Notes under the pieces: model-generated
Database searches by the model: none
What the model saw: the letters and a program-made list of their open reading frames with translations, nothing else
What the model was told of the DNA's origin: nothing
Made by a program: the position numbers and the translations under genes
Assembly: GCF_900111795.1 (NCBI RefSeq)
Contig: NZ_FOJQ01000006.1
Span: 1 to 34,192, forward strand
Reading direction: 5' to 3'
DNA: 34,192 nucleotides
From: Anoxybacillus pushchinoensis
Lineage (GTDB): Bacteria; Bacillota; Bacilli; Bacillales; Anoxybacillaceae
Part shown: positions 8,950 to 17,250 of the stretch, piece after piece
Position numbering within the stretch: position 1 is the stretch's first letter
Layout of the letters: each line of letters opens with the position of its first letter

Positions 8950-10395
8950 ATGGGGAAAGCAACAGGCTTTATCGAATATGCGCGGGAAGAAGAAAAAAAA
9001 CGTCATCCTCTTTCCCGTTTAAATGATTGGAAAGAATATACTGATCCATTTTCAACCGACACGTTAGCGAGACAAGGTGCGCGATGTATGGATTGCGGTA
9101 CGCCATTTTGTCATATGGGAATAGAGCTTCAAGGCTTGACATCTGGCTGTCCGATTCATAATCTCATTCCAGAATGGAACGACCTTGTGTATCGTGGAAG
9201 ATGGAAAGAGGCGTTTGAACGGTTAGTGAAGACAAATAATTTCCCAGAATTTACAGGACGCGTTTGCCCAGCGCCGTGCGAAGGATCGTGTACAGTAGCG
9301 ATTTCTGATCCGGCAGTAGCGATTAAAGGAATTGAACGAGCGATTATTGACAAAGCGTTTGAGGAAGGGTGGGTTCAACCGCGCATTCCGAAAAAGAGAA
9401 CCGGAAAAAAGGTGGCCGTCATTGGCTCTGGTCCTGCAGGGTTAGCTTGTGCAGATGAACTAAATCAAGCTGGTCATTTTGTCACTGTGTATGAGCGCGC
9501 GGATCGAATTGGTGGTTTGTTGATGTACGGCATTCCGAATATGAAACTTGGAAAAGACGTTGTTGAGAGACGTGTACGCTTGCTTGAAAAAGAAGGAATT
9601 ACGTTTGTTACAAACATAGAAGTCGGAAAAGATTTGACGATGGATGAATTGCGCAAACAATATGATGCGGTTGTGTTTTGTATTGGAGCACAAAAGCAAC
9701 GCGATCTTATGATCGAAGGACGCGAGCTTAATGGCGTTCATTTTGCGATGGACTACTTGACAATGACGACAAAATGGCTACTTACCGGCGAAAAAGATGA
9801 AACGTTTATTGATGCCAAACATAAACATGTCATCGTAATCGGTGGTGGCGATACAGGGGCTGACTGTGTCGCGACGGCATTGCGGCAACAATGTAAAAGC
9901 GTTGTGCAATTCGGCAAACATCCGGCATTGCCAAAAGAGCGTACAAACGATAATCCATGGCCGCAATACCCGCTTGTATTTACAGTTGACTATGCATATG
10001 AAGAAGCGGAAGCGAAGTTCGGCAATGACCCGCGTCAATATTGTATTCAAACAAAAAAAATCGTTGGTGATGAGAGAGGGAGAGTAAAAGAACTGCATAC
10101 GATCCAAATGGAAAAAATAATAGATGATCAAGGGCGTGCTGTATTTAAAGAAATTCCAGGTACAGAGAAAATATGGCCGTGTGATCTCGTATTGATCGCT
10201 ATTGGTTTTGAAAGACCAGAACCGCAACTTTTACAACAGTTTGGAATCGAGACAATTAGTAAAGCATACAAGACGAATGTCGAAGGTGTATTTGTCGCAG
10301 GTGATGCAAGACGTGGACAAAGCCTTGTTGTTTGGGCGATTCATGAAGGACGCGAAGCAGCGAAAGAAATAAATCATTTTCTTATGGGGGATTGA
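8950..10395 (+). CDS. gltD: Glutamate synthase (NADPH), small subunit
   Basis: The small subunit takes electrons from NADPH through FAD and 4Fe-4S clusters to the large subunit. The N-terminus holds the cluster cysteines CMDCGTPFC, GCPIHN and CPAPCEGSC (about residues 38-115). The FAD site VAVIGSGPAGLACADELNQA lies near 150. The NADPH site VIVIGGGDTGADC lies near 295. A C-terminal VFVAGDARRGQSLVVWAI closes the FAD fold. Three tandem ATGs exist at 8944, 8947 and 8950. The last is chosen because GAAAGGGGGAG ends about 8 bases before it and homologues begin MGK. It lies 38 bases after gltA and ends at a strong terminator, forming a two-gene operon called gltB in B. subtilis nomenclature. Confidence 0.95.
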   Translation: MGKATGFIEYAREEEKKRHPLSRLNDWKEYTDPFSTDTLARQGARCMDCGTPFCHMGIELQGLTSGCPIHNLIPEWNDLVYRGRWKEAFERLVKTNNFPEFTGRVCPAPCEGSCTVAISDPAVAIKGIERAIIDKAFEEGWVQPRIPKKRTGKKVAVIGSGPAGLACADELNQAGHFVTVYERADRIGGLLMYGIPNMKLGKDVVERRVRLLEKEGITFVTNIEVGKDLTMDELRKQYDAVVFCIGAQKQRDLMIEGRELNGVHFAMDYLTMTTKWLLTGEKDETFIDAKHKHVIVIGGGDTGADCVATALRQQCKSVVQFGKHPALPKERTNDNPWPQYPLVFTVDYAYEEAEAKFGNDPRQYCIQTKKIVGDERGRVKELHTIQMEKIIDDQGRAVFKEIPGTEKIWPCDLVLIAIGFERPEPQLLQQFGIETISKAYKTNVEGVFVAGDARRGQSLVVWAIHEGREAAKEINHFLMGD

Positions 10396-10424
10396 GAGGG
10401 GGGCATCTGCGAAAGTGCATATTT

Positions 10425-10476
10425 AAAAAACTCTTTTTCTGTGTTTTTTATAGAAAAAGAGTTTTTTATTTTTTAG
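10425..10476 (+). terminator. Strong intrinsic terminator of gltA-gltD
   Basis: A perfect 16-bp stem (10425-10440 with 10452-10467, CTCTTTTTCT in the left arm) with an 11-base loop is followed by a further run of T. This separates the glutamate synthase operon from ilvD. Confidence 0.92.
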
Positions 10477-10478
10477 AA

Positions 10479-10532
10479 TTGTTATTTTATTTTAAAAAAT
10501 GTTACAATGTTTTTTAACAAGTTCAGAAAAAA
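10479..10532 (+). promoter_or_regulatory. ilvD promoter with possible CodY half-site
   Basis: TTGTTA (10479-10484) and TACAAT (10503-10508) are 18 bases apart, predicting a start near 10515. The transcribed leader carries TTCAGAAAA (10522-10530), the core of the CodY box. The full 15-base match at 10518-10532 is about 10 of 15. CodY represses ilvD in B. subtilis; its action here is inference. Confidence 0.55.
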
Positions 10533-10546
10533 TGGAGGGATTTGTT

Positions 10547-12214
10547 TTGCGTAGCGATATGATTAAAAAAGGATTTGACCGTGCACCCCATCGTAGTTTA
10601 TTGCGTGCAGCAGGGGTAAAAGAAGAAGATTTTCATAAGCCGTTTATTGCGGTTGTGAACTCGTATATTGATATTATTCCAGGTCACGTTCATTTGCAGG
10701 AGTTTGGTAAAATTGTAAAAGAGGCAATTCGTGAGGCCGGTGGTGTTCCGTTTGAAATGAACACCATCGGGGTCGATGATGGCATTGCGATGGGACATAT
10801 TGGTATGCGGTATTCGTTGCCGAGCCGAGAAATTATTGCTGACTCTGTTGAGACGGTCATTTCTGCCCATTGGTTTGATGGGATGGTATGCATTCCGAAC
10901 TGCGATAAAATTACACCTGGCATGATGATGGCGGCGATGCGCTTAAATATCCCGACTATTTTTGTAAGCGGAGGACCGATGAAAGCAGGTGTGACGAGCG
11001 ATGGAAAAAAAATCTCGCTTTCCTCTGTATTTGAAGGAGTCGGTGCATATCAAGCCGGAAAAATCGATGAAAAAGGGTTACAAGAACTTGAACAGTACGG
11101 CTGTCCGACATGTGGTTCATGCTCAGGTATGTTTACGGCCAATTCCATGAACTGTTTAGCCGAGGCGCTCGGCTTAGCGCTTCCTGGTAACGGCACGATT
11201 TTAGCTATTGATCCAGCACGAAAAGAATTTGTACGACGTTCAGCTCAGCAGTTAATGTATTTAATCGAGCATGATATTAAACCGCGCGACATCGTCACCG
11301 AAAAAGCAATTGACAATGCATTCGCACTTGATATGGCGCTCGGCGGCTCAACGAATACGGTGTTACATACGCTAGCCATTGCCAATGAAGCAGGTATTCA
11401 TTATCCGCTCGAACGCATTAATGAAGTAGCTTCCCGCGTGCCGCATTTAGCAAAATTGGCACCAGCATCAGATATGCATATTGAAGATTTGCACGAAGCG
11501 GGTGGCGTGTCTGCCGTATTATATGAGCTATCTAAAAAAGAGGGCACGCTTCATTTAGATGCTCTCACTGTGTCAGGTAAAACACTTGGGGAAAATATCG
11601 CAGACTGTGAAGTGAAAAATTATGAAGTCATTCGTCCAATTGACAATCCGTATTCAGAAACGGGTGGATTGGCTGTATTGTTTGGCAATTTAGCTCCAGA
11701 TGGCGCGATTATTAAAACAGGCGGCATCCAAGGCGGCATTACCCGTCATGAGGGACCCGCGATCGTCTTTGACTCTCAAGAAGAAGCGCTCGAGGGCATT
11801 GCGGCAGGAAGAGTACAACCGGGGCATGTCGTTATCATCCGTTATGAAGGCCCAAAAGGTGGACCGGGAATGCCAGAAATGTTAGCCCCAACATCGCAAA
11901 TTGTTGGCATGGGACTAGGAACGAAAGTAGCGCTCATTACGGACGGTCGTTTTTCTGGCGCATCCCGTGGATTATCGATCGGCCACGTGTCGCCAGAAGC
12001 AGCGGAAGGGGGACCGATTGCTTTTGTACAAAACGGTGACCATATTGTCATTGATATTGTGAAGCGAACGATTGACGTTCACGTCCCTGAAGAAGAATGG
12101 GAAAAGCGGAAAGCAAATTGGCAGGGCTTTGAGCCGAAAGTGAAAACAGGATATTTAGCTCGCTATTCAAAACTTGTTACATCGGCAAGTACCGGCGGAA
12201 TTATGAAAATTTAA
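10547..12214 (+). CDS. ilvD: Dihydroxy-acid dehydratase
   Basis: IlvD dehydrates 2,3-dihydroxy-isovalerate and 2,3-dihydroxy-3-methylvalerate in valine, leucine and isoleucine synthesis. The 555-residue length fits the family (B. subtilis 558). Iron-sulfur and active-site blocks are intact: [58 protein letters not shown], and [20 protein letters not shown] near the C-terminus. The start is a TTG at 10547, 7 bases after GGAGGG. Upstream ATGs at 10499 and 10532 fall before the transcription start or inside the ribosome site. The gene stands alone, away from other ilv genes, as in B. subtilis. Confidence 0.95.
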   Translation: MRSDMIKKGFDRAPHRSLLRAAGVKEEDFHKPFIAVVNSYIDIIPGHVHLQEFGKIVKEAIREAGGVPFEMNTIGVDDGIAMGHIGMRYSLPSREIIADSVETVISAHWFDGMVCIPNCDKITPGMMMAAMRLNIPTIFVSGGPMKAGVTSDGKKISLSSVFEGVGAYQAGKIDEKGLQELEQYGCPTCGSCSGMFTANSMNCLAEALGLALPGNGTILAIDPARKEFVRRSAQQLMYLIEHDIKPRDIVTEKAIDNAFALDMALGGSTNTVLHTLAIANEAGIHYPLERINEVASRVPHLAKLAPASDMHIEDLHEAGGVSAVLYELSKKEGTLHLDALTVSGKTLGENIADCEVKNYEVIRPIDNPYSETGGLAVLFGNLAPDGAIIKTGGIQGGITRHEGPAIVFDSQEEALEGIAAGRVQPGHVVIIRYEGPKGGPGMPEMLAPTSQIVGMGLGTKVALITDGRFSGASRGLSIGHVSPEAAEGGPIAFVQNGDHIVIDIVKRTIDVHVPEEEWEKRKANWQGFEPKVKTGYLARYSKLVTSASTGGIMKI

Positions 12215-12259
12215 AAAATTTGTCGAAAGGTTGTTCATAAATCCAAAACAAGCTTCCGT

Positions 12260-12265
12260 TATAAT
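12260..12265 (+). promoter_or_regulatory. -10 element upstream of the DUF3870-FixC gene
   Basis: A consensus TATAAT lies 18 bases before the ATG at 12284. No good -35 was found at 16-18 bases; TTGTTC at 12231 is 23 bases away. The leader would be very short. Confidence 0.4.
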
Positions 12266-12283
12266 GAAAGAAGTAAAGCGATA

Positions 12284-13423
12284 ATGGGAGTGAGGGAGAC
12301 GAATACGCAATTTATTGCCGGTCATGCGCGATTGCCTTCAGGAATGGCGGCAAAAAGCGTATTTGATACGTTGACGATTACGGCAGAAGTAGATAAAAAG
12401 TACGGCGTCATCGTTGATGCTTCTTGTACGTTAGCAACAGAGCACGGTCGTGATTATGTGGCACGGTTGTTAAAAGGTCATTCATTAAAAGACGGAATTG
12501 ACGAACCGCTTGCCCAATTGCATGAAGGATATTTAGGGAAAGCAAATCAAGCGTTATGTGCAGCGCTAAAAGATTTATACAAGCATGCCGATGTCGTCGT
12601 GTTGGCTGATGGTGTTAACTCGCTACTTGCAAAACAGCTCGGCTTCCACCGTGAATGGCGGCCAGACGAAGTTGCTTTAGCGACGATGGAAATTTTAAAG
12701 CTTGATAAAAACATCATTGAAGATCGCTTTAACCTTGAAGCGAACCAAGGCTGTACGATCGAAATTTTCGGCGATGCGACAAAGGGAATTTTAGGAACAG
12801 GCTTTTTATATACAAATAAAGACACACTTAGCATCGGTGTTGGCACGTTATTATCCGGGTTAATTAAGCATAAAATCAAGCCGTATGAGCTACTTGAGTA
12901 TGTGAAAAATCATCCGATGATTCGTCCATACATTCAAGGGAGTGAACCTGTTGAATATTTAGCTCACTTAATCCCCGAAGGTGGTTATCATTCCATTCCA
13001 AAAGTCGCAGGTCACGGAGTGCTTGTCGTTGGCGATGCAGCGCAACTTGTCAATGCGATTCATCGCGAAGGATCCAATATGGCGATGACATCTGGCCGAC
13101 TAGCAGCAGAAACCATTATCATGGCGAAAGAACAAAACGACTTTTCGGAAAGCATGCTTGATCAATACCGAATGAAGCTCATGGAAAGTTTTATCGGGCA
13201 AGATTTGAAAAAATATAAAGATGCGACGCATCATTTTGAGTCATTTCCGCAATATTTTGATCAATACATTCCAATGCTCAACCGTGCAGCAAGCCAAATG
13301 TTTACGGTGGACGGGGCATCGAAATGGGAAAAACAGAAAAAAATTTGGCGTGATCTCGGCTCAACGAAACAAAAGTTTAAGCTGGCACGCGATATGATGA
13401 AAGCATGGAAGGTGATGAAATGA
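12284..13423 (+). CDS. In-frame fusion of a DUF3870 protein to an N-terminally deleted FixC-type flavoprotein
   Basis: Residues 1 to about 101 read as a DUF3870 protein: NTQFIAGHARLPSGMAAKSV, YGVIVDASCTLATEHGRDYV and a DEPLAQLHEGYLGKANQAL helix. From ADVVVLADGVNSLLAKQLGF (about 102) to the end (379) the protein is the C-terminal two-thirds of FixC/ETF-quinone-oxidoreductase-like dehydrogenases, including VLVVGDAAQLVNAIHREGSN, the second FAD motif. The N-terminal GxGxxG dinucleotide-binding segment of FixC, about 150 residues, is missing. The simplest reading is a deletion joining two adjacent genes in frame near 12584. Without the first FAD motif, electron transfer is doubtful. The intact fixX overlaps its end by 4 bases. 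The ATG start is uncertain; GTG at 12290 is possible. Confidence 0.8.
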   Translation: MGVRETNTQFIAGHARLPSGMAAKSVFDTLTITAEVDKKYGVIVDASCTLATEHGRDYVARLLKGHSLKDGIDEPLAQLHEGYLGKANQALCAALKDLYKHADVVVLADGVNSLLAKQLGFHREWRPDEVALATMEILKLDKNIIEDRFNLEANQGCTIEIFGDATKGILGTGFLYTNKDTLSIGVGTLLSGLIKHKIKPYELLEYVKNHPMIRPYIQGSEPVEYLAHLIPEGGYHSIPKVAGHGVLVVGDAAQLVNAIHREGSNMAMTSGRLAAETIIMAKEQNDFSESMLDQYRMKLMESFIGQDLKKYKDATHHFESFPQYFDQYIPMLNRAASQMFTVDGASKWEKQKKIWRDLGSTKQKFKLARDMMKAWKVMK

Positions 13424-13707
13424 TGAAGGCGCAAACGATTGAAGAAAAGCAATATTTAGTTCGTTTTAACGCGGATACGAAATCGCATCTTCACGTGCTA
13501 GATGACAATATTTGTTTGACGAAATGCCCAGATAAAATTTGTACCATTTTTTGTCCAGCAGCTGTTTACAAATGGGAAGATATTCGCATGCACGTTGGCT
13601 ATGAAGGCTGTCATGAGTGCGGCAGCTGTCGTATTGGCTGTCCGCACGAAAACATTCGCTGGGAATATCCACGCGGTGGGCATGGCATCGTCTTCCGTCT
13701 CGGGTGA
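13420..13707 (+). CDS. fixX: FixX-type ferredoxin
   Basis: This is a 95-residue ferredoxin-like protein with two cysteine clusters: CPDKICTIFCPA near residues 34-45 and CHECGSCRIGCPHENIRWEY near 64-83. It is the FixX type that works with FixC to pass electrons from electron-transfer flavoprotein to quinone or to a low-potential acceptor. Start ATG 13420 overlaps the fixC stop (ATGA) and follows AAGGTGATG; a second ATG lies at 13423. It remains intact although its FixC partner has lost the FAD-binding part. No fixA/fixB genes lie in this window. Confidence 0.88.
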   Translation: MMKAQTIEEKQYLVRFNADTKSHLHVLDDNICLTKCPDKICTIFCPAAVYKWEDIRMHVGYEGCHECGSCRIGCPHENIRWEYPRGGHGIVFRLG

Positions 13708-13712
13708 GCGCC

Positions 13713-13916
13713 ATGTTTCATATCGGAAACTGTGTTGTCTATGCCCTTGATGGAACGAGAGGAATTGTGTTAGAAGTGACTGTCGATCGTTGCCACGTCT
13801 TATGGGAAGACTACTTCGTCAGCTGGGAGAAAAAAGAACTGTTAAAAGTCGATGAAGAGCTAACAAAAAAACAAACAATTCGCGTTTCTTCTCATGTGAG
13901 CCACCCTTTATCGTAG
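13713..13916 (+). CDS. Small conserved-looking protein of unknown function
   Basis: This encodes 67 residues beginning MFHIGNCVVYALDGTRGIVL. Predicted short beta-strands with DGTRGIVLEV and HVLWEDYFVSWEKKELL suggest an SH3-like barrel of the kind used for small binding proteins; this is inference. The gene starts 5 bases after the fixX stop, so it is probably cotranscribed and translationally coupled. A GGGTGAG before the ATG could serve as ribosome site. Its stop codon lies inside the terminator. The longer open frame back to 13617 overlaps fixX and is rejected. Family not recognised. Confidence 0.65.
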   Translation: MFHIGNCVVYALDGTRGIVLEVTVDRCHVLWEDYFVSWEKKELLKVDEELTKKQTIRVSSHVSHPLS

Positions 13917-13927
13917 GGTGGTTTTTT
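13901..13927 (+). terminator. Intrinsic terminator of the fixC-fixX unit
   Basis: CCACCCT (13901-13907) and AGGGTGG (13915-13921) form a 7-bp stem with a 7-base loop followed by TTTTTTG. The right arm overlaps the TAG stop of the small gene. Confidence 0.88.
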
Positions 13928-13961
13928 GTTTCTTTATATACAATTTATTCTAAAAAAGGGG

Positions 13962-13991
13962 TTGACGGATAATTTTTTTTTTTTTTATGAT
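13962..13991 (+). promoter_or_regulatory. Promoter with a 14-T tract in its spacer
   Basis: TTGACG (13962-13967) and TATGAT (13986-13991) are separated by 18 bases, 14 of which are one uninterrupted run of T (13973-13986, the last T shared with the -10). Gain or loss of a T by strand slippage would move the spacer between 17, 18 and 19 bases. It precedes the three-gene cassette. Confidence 0.6.
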
Positions 13992-14027
13992 TATTTCGTA
14001 AAATATTCTTTCGTTAGGAGGGATACC

Positions 14028-14393
14028 ATGAATAAAATACAAAAAGCTGCACATTGGGTTGTCAGTTCCATTGCTGATGATTTGAGAAGTAATACGATTT
14101 CTAATGTCGTTGGGATGGCTACAGGTGGGATAGGTAATGGAGTGAGAGCATATAAAGCTGCAACTACAGGATTCACTATGTTAGAAAGAAAAGTGGCTTC
14201 AGAAACGGCAAAAGGAGCCGCAAAAGGTACAGTAGCAGGATATTTCGCCGGAAGTTATGTAATAGGCAGTATGAACAAAGTTGCTGCAGTAGAAAAATGG
14301 TTTGACAGTACAAAAGTAGGCAAAGCAATTGATGACGGCATAACAAAAGTGGAAAATAAACTTCATAAATTAATTGGCGGTGGTCGTTATTAA
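14028..14393 (+). CDS. Glycine/alanine-rich small protein, unknown function
   Basis: This encodes 121 residues starting MNKIQKAAHWVVSSIADDLR. The centre is rich in glycine and alanine with small-residue spacing (NVVGMATGGIGNGVRAYKAA, then KGAAKGTVAGYFAGSYVIGS), a glycine-zipper-like pattern seen in membrane-inserting or oligomerising helices. The C-terminus is lysine-rich and ends KLIGGGRY. There is no signal peptide. TAGGAGGGA lies 5 bases before the ATG, so expression is likely strong. The gene is first of three small genes in an AT-rich block between two terminators. A bacteriocin-like or membrane-active role is possible from composition alone. Family not recognised. Confidence 0.65.
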   Translation: MNKIQKAAHWVVSSIADDLRSNTISNVVGMATGGIGNGVRAYKAATTGFTMLERKVASETAKGAAKGTVAGYFAGSYVIGSMNKVAAVEKWFDSTKVGKAIDDGITKVENKLHKLIGGGRY

Positions 14394-14775
14394 GTTATTT
14401 AGTGTAAATAGTTGCACTGAACTTGACCGTGAGCGTAATCCTATAGAGATAAAAAAAGTTTTTACTCCACTTGACAAATACTGTATCATTCATTGTGTTA
14501 TTTCACATGTTGAAAAAACTGATAGATTTGTTGAAATGATATGGTATCATCCACATGGAGAAGCAGTTTTTAGGATTAAGATAGAACTTGACCGAAAAAA
14601 AACGATACAAAAAGTATTTTCAATTGTGGATTTTTCTTTTTTTCTTCATTTGGATAAACCAGATGGTATTTGGAAAATTCGTATCATGCCCTTCAATCTA
14701 GAGTACGATTTAGAAATAAAAACATTTGGTTTTCGAGTTAACGATGTTTTATCTACTTATGACTTCAGAGTGTGA
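14374..14775 (+). CDS. Unknown beta-rich protein, second gene of the cassette
   Basis: This encodes about 130 residues with no recognised family. Alternating hydrophobic strands (YCIIHCVISHVEK, MIWYHPHGEAVFRIKI, FSFFLHLDKPDGIWKIRIMP) look like a small beta-sandwich or Ig-like fold; the pattern W.HP.G..... PDGIWKI is typical of such domains. There is no signal peptide or membrane span. The start is unclear: TTG at 14374 or GTG at 14380, both inside the end of the preceding gene, with no clear ribosome site. That suggests coupling to upstream translation. The cassette genes are more AT-rich than their neighbours, consistent with acquisition. Confidence 0.5.
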   Translation: MAVVVIKLFSVNSCTELDRERNPIEIKKVFTPLDKYCIIHCVISHVEKTDRFVEMIWYHPHGEAVFRIKIELDRKKTIQKVFSIVDFSFFLHLDKPDGIWKIRIMPFNLEYDLEIKTFGFRVNDVLSTYDFRV

Positions 14776-14788
14776 AAGAGGAAATAAC

Positions 14789-14986
14789 ATGAAAAAAAGT
14801 TACATTGCTTTCTTTGCATTTCTTGTATGTCTTTTGTATATTAGTTGGTCTAAAGAAGGTTGGAAAGGCATTTTACTTCTTTTTTTAAAAGGTATTGTTA
14901 TTTTTGTCATTGTTTACGTTGTCGTATTTGTTATTGTATGGTCGATTATGAAGTTGGTTGGTTTTTTAAAAAGACGTTTGCAATGA
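14789..14986 (+). CDS. Small membrane protein, third gene of the cassette
   Basis: This encodes 65 residues with two hydrophobic helices, roughly residues 5-20 (SYIAFFAFLVCLLYISW) and 28-55 (LLLFLKGIVIFVIVYVVVFV), and a basic tail ending FLKRRLQ. The ATG at 14789 follows AAAGAGGAAATAAC. It begins 13 bases after the preceding stop. A small two-helix protein after a glycine-rich peptide gene recalls immunity or transporter-helper proteins of peptide-toxin loci, but nothing here proves that. Family not recognised. Confidence 0.6.
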   Translation: MKKSYIAFFAFLVCLLYISWSKEGWKGILLLFLKGIVIFVIVYVVVFVIVWSIMKLVGFLKRRLQ

Positions 14987-15019
14987 ATGATACGTTGCAC
15001 AAAATATTTTCGAACGGTT

Positions 15020-15046
15020 CCACCATCCCATATGGGGTGGCTTTTT
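15020..15046 (+). terminator. Terminator of the three-gene cassette
   Basis: CCACC (15020-15024) pairs with GGTGG (15036-15040), with partial extension by CCC/GGG inside, followed by CTTTTTG. It resembles in layout the CCACCC/GGGTGG terminator just before the cassette. Confidence 0.65.
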
Positions 15047-15087
15047 GTTATACTTGTTTCATCGATACATAGAAAGGATAACGAGCG

Positions 15088-15921
15088 ATGGAACGAGGAC
15101 ATTTGTTATTAATTGATGGAATGGCGTTATTGTTTCGATCGTTTTATGCAACAGCGCCACGTTGGATGATGAATAGCCGTGGGGTGCCGACGAATGCGGT
15201 ATATGGGGTAGTGAAACAAATCGAAGCGGCGACAAATGTACTTCAACCAACGCATGTCGTTTGTTGTTGGGATATGGGAAGTACGACGTTTCGCACCGAA
15301 TGGTTTCCAGACTATAAGGCAAATCGTGGGGAGCCGCCGTGTGAATTAGTTCCGCAATTTGATTTAGCGAAAGAAGTGGTAGCAATGCTTGGCATTCCGA
15401 ATATCGGTGTGCTCGGTGCCGAAGCGGACGATTGCATCGGCTCGCTTGTAAAGCAATATCGTGATGAGATGCGCATTTCGATTGTGACCGGGGATCGTGA
15501 TTTATTTCAACTTCTTTCAAAACATGTCACAGTCTACTTACTGGCGAAAGGCATTGGCAACTATGAGGCGTACACGCTCGAACGCTTTATTAAAGAAAAA
15601 GGGATTCAACCACATCAGCTCATCGATGTGAAAGCGCTCATGGGCGATGCAAGCGACAATTATCCAGGCGTACGCGGCATCGGGGAAAAACAAGCGTTTA
15701 AACTTATTCAACAATACGGATCAATTGAAGGAATCATCGAAAATTTAGCGAACTTAACAAAAGCACAGCAACAAAAAATAACCGAACATTTTGACTCGCT
15801 TGATTTGTCGCGCAAACTTGCGGCCATTTATTGCGATATTCCAATTCCGTTGCGAGTAGAAGAGGCGAGATGGGATGATGAGCGTAAGTGGTTTGCAGAG
15901 GTATTAGAAGCGATTATGTAG
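15088..15921 (+). CDS. ypcP: 5'-3' exonuclease (FEN/PIN-type, YpcP-like)
   Basis: This 277-residue stand-alone homologue of the 5' nuclease domain of DNA polymerase I removes RNA primers and 5' flaps. The metal-binding acidic residues sit in LLLIDGMALLFRSFYA, in AEADDCIGSLVKQY, in IVTGDRDLFQLL and in VDVKALMGDASDNYPGV-like sequence. The helix-hairpin-helix GDASDNYPGVRGIGEKQAFK follows near residues 187-206. B. subtilis YpcP has 296 residues. The ATG at 15088 follows AGAAAGGATAA. The gene stands alone and ends at a hairpin shared with proA. Redundant with PolA and RNase H functions in relatives. Confidence 0.9.
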   Translation: MERGHLLLIDGMALLFRSFYATAPRWMMNSRGVPTNAVYGVVKQIEAATNVLQPTHVVCCWDMGSTTFRTEWFPDYKANRGEPPCELVPQFDLAKEVVAMLGIPNIGVLGAEADDCIGSLVKQYRDEMRISIVTGDRDLFQLLSKHVTVYLLAKGIGNYEAYTLERFIKEKGIQPHQLIDVKALMGDASDNYPGVRGIGEKQAFKLIQQYGSIEGIIENLANLTKAQQQKITEHFDSLDLSRKLAAIYCDIPIPLRVEEARWDDERKWFAEVLEAIM

Positions 15922-15961
15922 TGAACAGCTTGTGAGAGGAAGGAGTTATTAAACATATTTT

Positions 15962-15991
15962 AACCAGCCCCATATAGAGGCTGGTTTTTAT
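15962..15991. terminator. Bidirectional terminator between ypcP and proA
   Basis: AACCAGCC (15962-15969) and GGCTGGTT (15979-15986) form an 8-bp stem with a 9-base loop, followed by TTTTA on the plus strand and AAAATATG-complement on the other side. It lies just beyond the proA stop, so it can serve both converging genes. Confidence 0.8.
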
Positions 15992-17229
15992 GTTCGCACT
16001 TGCCCATTTCCATATACAAGCGTTTTTGTTGTCGTGATGGCACGCAAACCCATTGGGCCGCGAGCGTGCAGTTTTTGTGTGCTAATGCCGATTTCTGCAC
16101 CGTATCCGAACTGTTCGCCGTCGGTGAAGCGAGTGGAGGCGTTATGGTACAATACAGCGGCATCGACATGAGCAAAAAACTGCTCTACATGTTCATCGGT
16201 TTCAGAAATAATCGCTTCGGAATGTTTTGTACCATAGCGTTCAATGTGTTCAATGGCTTCATCGACCGTTTCGACGAGCTTCACCGCTAAAATCGGGGCT
16301 AAAAATTCAGTCGCCCAGTCGGCCTCTGTCGCTTCACGGACGAACGGATATGTAGACGAGAGCCGTTTGTCGCCGCGCAGCTCGACCCCTTTTTCATGCA
16401 GCGTTTCAAGCAACGCACTTATATATGGCCATTGGTCGTGAACGATGACCGTTTCAACCGCATTGCAGACAGACGGACGTTGTAGTTTAGCGTTTATGAC
16501 GATATCGAGCGCCATTTCTTTTTCGGCGGAGTCGTCAATAAAAATATGACAATTGCCGACGCCTGTTTCTAACACAGGAATTGTGGCGTGTTCGACGACC
16601 GATTGGATAAGTCCAGCACCTCCCCGTGGAATGAGAACATCCACATATTCTTTTAAACGAAACATGTGTTGTGCTGTTTCACGGCTCGTATCTTCTAATA
16701 ATTGAATCGCATCGGATGGAACTGACGATTGTTTTAACGCTTCTTGCATGACGGATACGAGCGCTTTATTCGAGTGAATGGCGGACGAGCTACCGCGCAA
16801 CAAGACGGCATTTCCCGTTTTTAAACAAAGACTAGCTGCATCGACTGTTACATTTGGACGGGCTTCATATACCATACCGACAACACCAAGCGGCACGCGA
16901 ATTTGTTTTAATTTGAGCCCGTTTGGTCGCGTCCATTGTTCGATCGTTTCGCCGATTGGATCTGGTAGCTGAATCACTTGGCGAACACCGTCAGCAATTT
17001 GGTGAATACGTTCTTCCGTCAGTTGTAGTCGGTCAAGCAACGAAGGGGAGAGCCCGTTTTCTTTTCCACTTGCCATATCTTTTTCATTCTCTTCTAAAAT
17101 GTACGATTTTCGCGCAATTAGTGTTTCCGCGATGATCGCAAGCGCCTTGTTTTTTTCTTCCGTTGATAATGATGCTAAACGTTTAGAAACTTGTTTTAGT
17201 TTCTTTGCTTTTGTAAGTAATTCGTTCAT
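15988..17229 (-). CDS. proA: Glutamate-5-semialdehyde dehydrogenase (gamma-glutamyl phosphate reductase)
   Basis: ProA reduces glutamyl-5-phosphate with NADPH in the second step of proline synthesis. At 413 residues it matches B. subtilis ProA (415). The aldehyde-dehydrogenase fold is intact: [20 protein letters not shown] (111-130), the [18 protein letters not shown] block, [20 protein letters not shown] (201-220) and the catalytic Cys255 in [14 protein letters not shown]. The C-terminal [20 protein letters not shown] is typical. The ATG follows AAAGGAGCG. It begins 21 bases after proB and is cotranscribed with it behind the T-box. Confidence 0.96.
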   Translation of the reverse strand: MNELLTKAKKLKQVSKRLASLSTEEKNKALAIIAETLIARKSYILEENEKDMASGKENGLSPSLLDRLQLTEERIHQIADGVRQVIQLPDPIGETIEQWTRPNGLKLKQIRVPLGVVGMVYEARPNVTVDAASLCLKTGNAVLLRGSSSAIHSNKALVSVMQEALKQSSVPSDAIQLLEDTSRETAQHMFRLKEYVDVLIPRGGAGLIQSVVEHATIPVLETGVGNCHIFIDDSAEKEMALDIVINAKLQRPSVCNAVETVIVHDQWPYISALLETLHEKGVELRGDKRLSSTYPFVREATEADWATEFLAPILAVKLVETVDEAIEHIERYGTKHSEAIISETDEHVEQFFAHVDAAVLYHNASTRFTDGEQFGYGAEIGISTQKLHARGPMGLRAITTTKTLVYGNGQVRT

Positions 17230-17250
17230 TTTTTTCGCTCCTTTTCGTGC

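Noticed and set aside
9778-10227. Minus-strand 149-codon frame
   Set aside because: Fully inside gltD; composition is that of an antisense shadow.
13617-13712. Upstream extension of the small gene after fixX
   Set aside because: The extension overlaps the end of fixX in another frame; the ATG at 13713 fits the gene boundary better.
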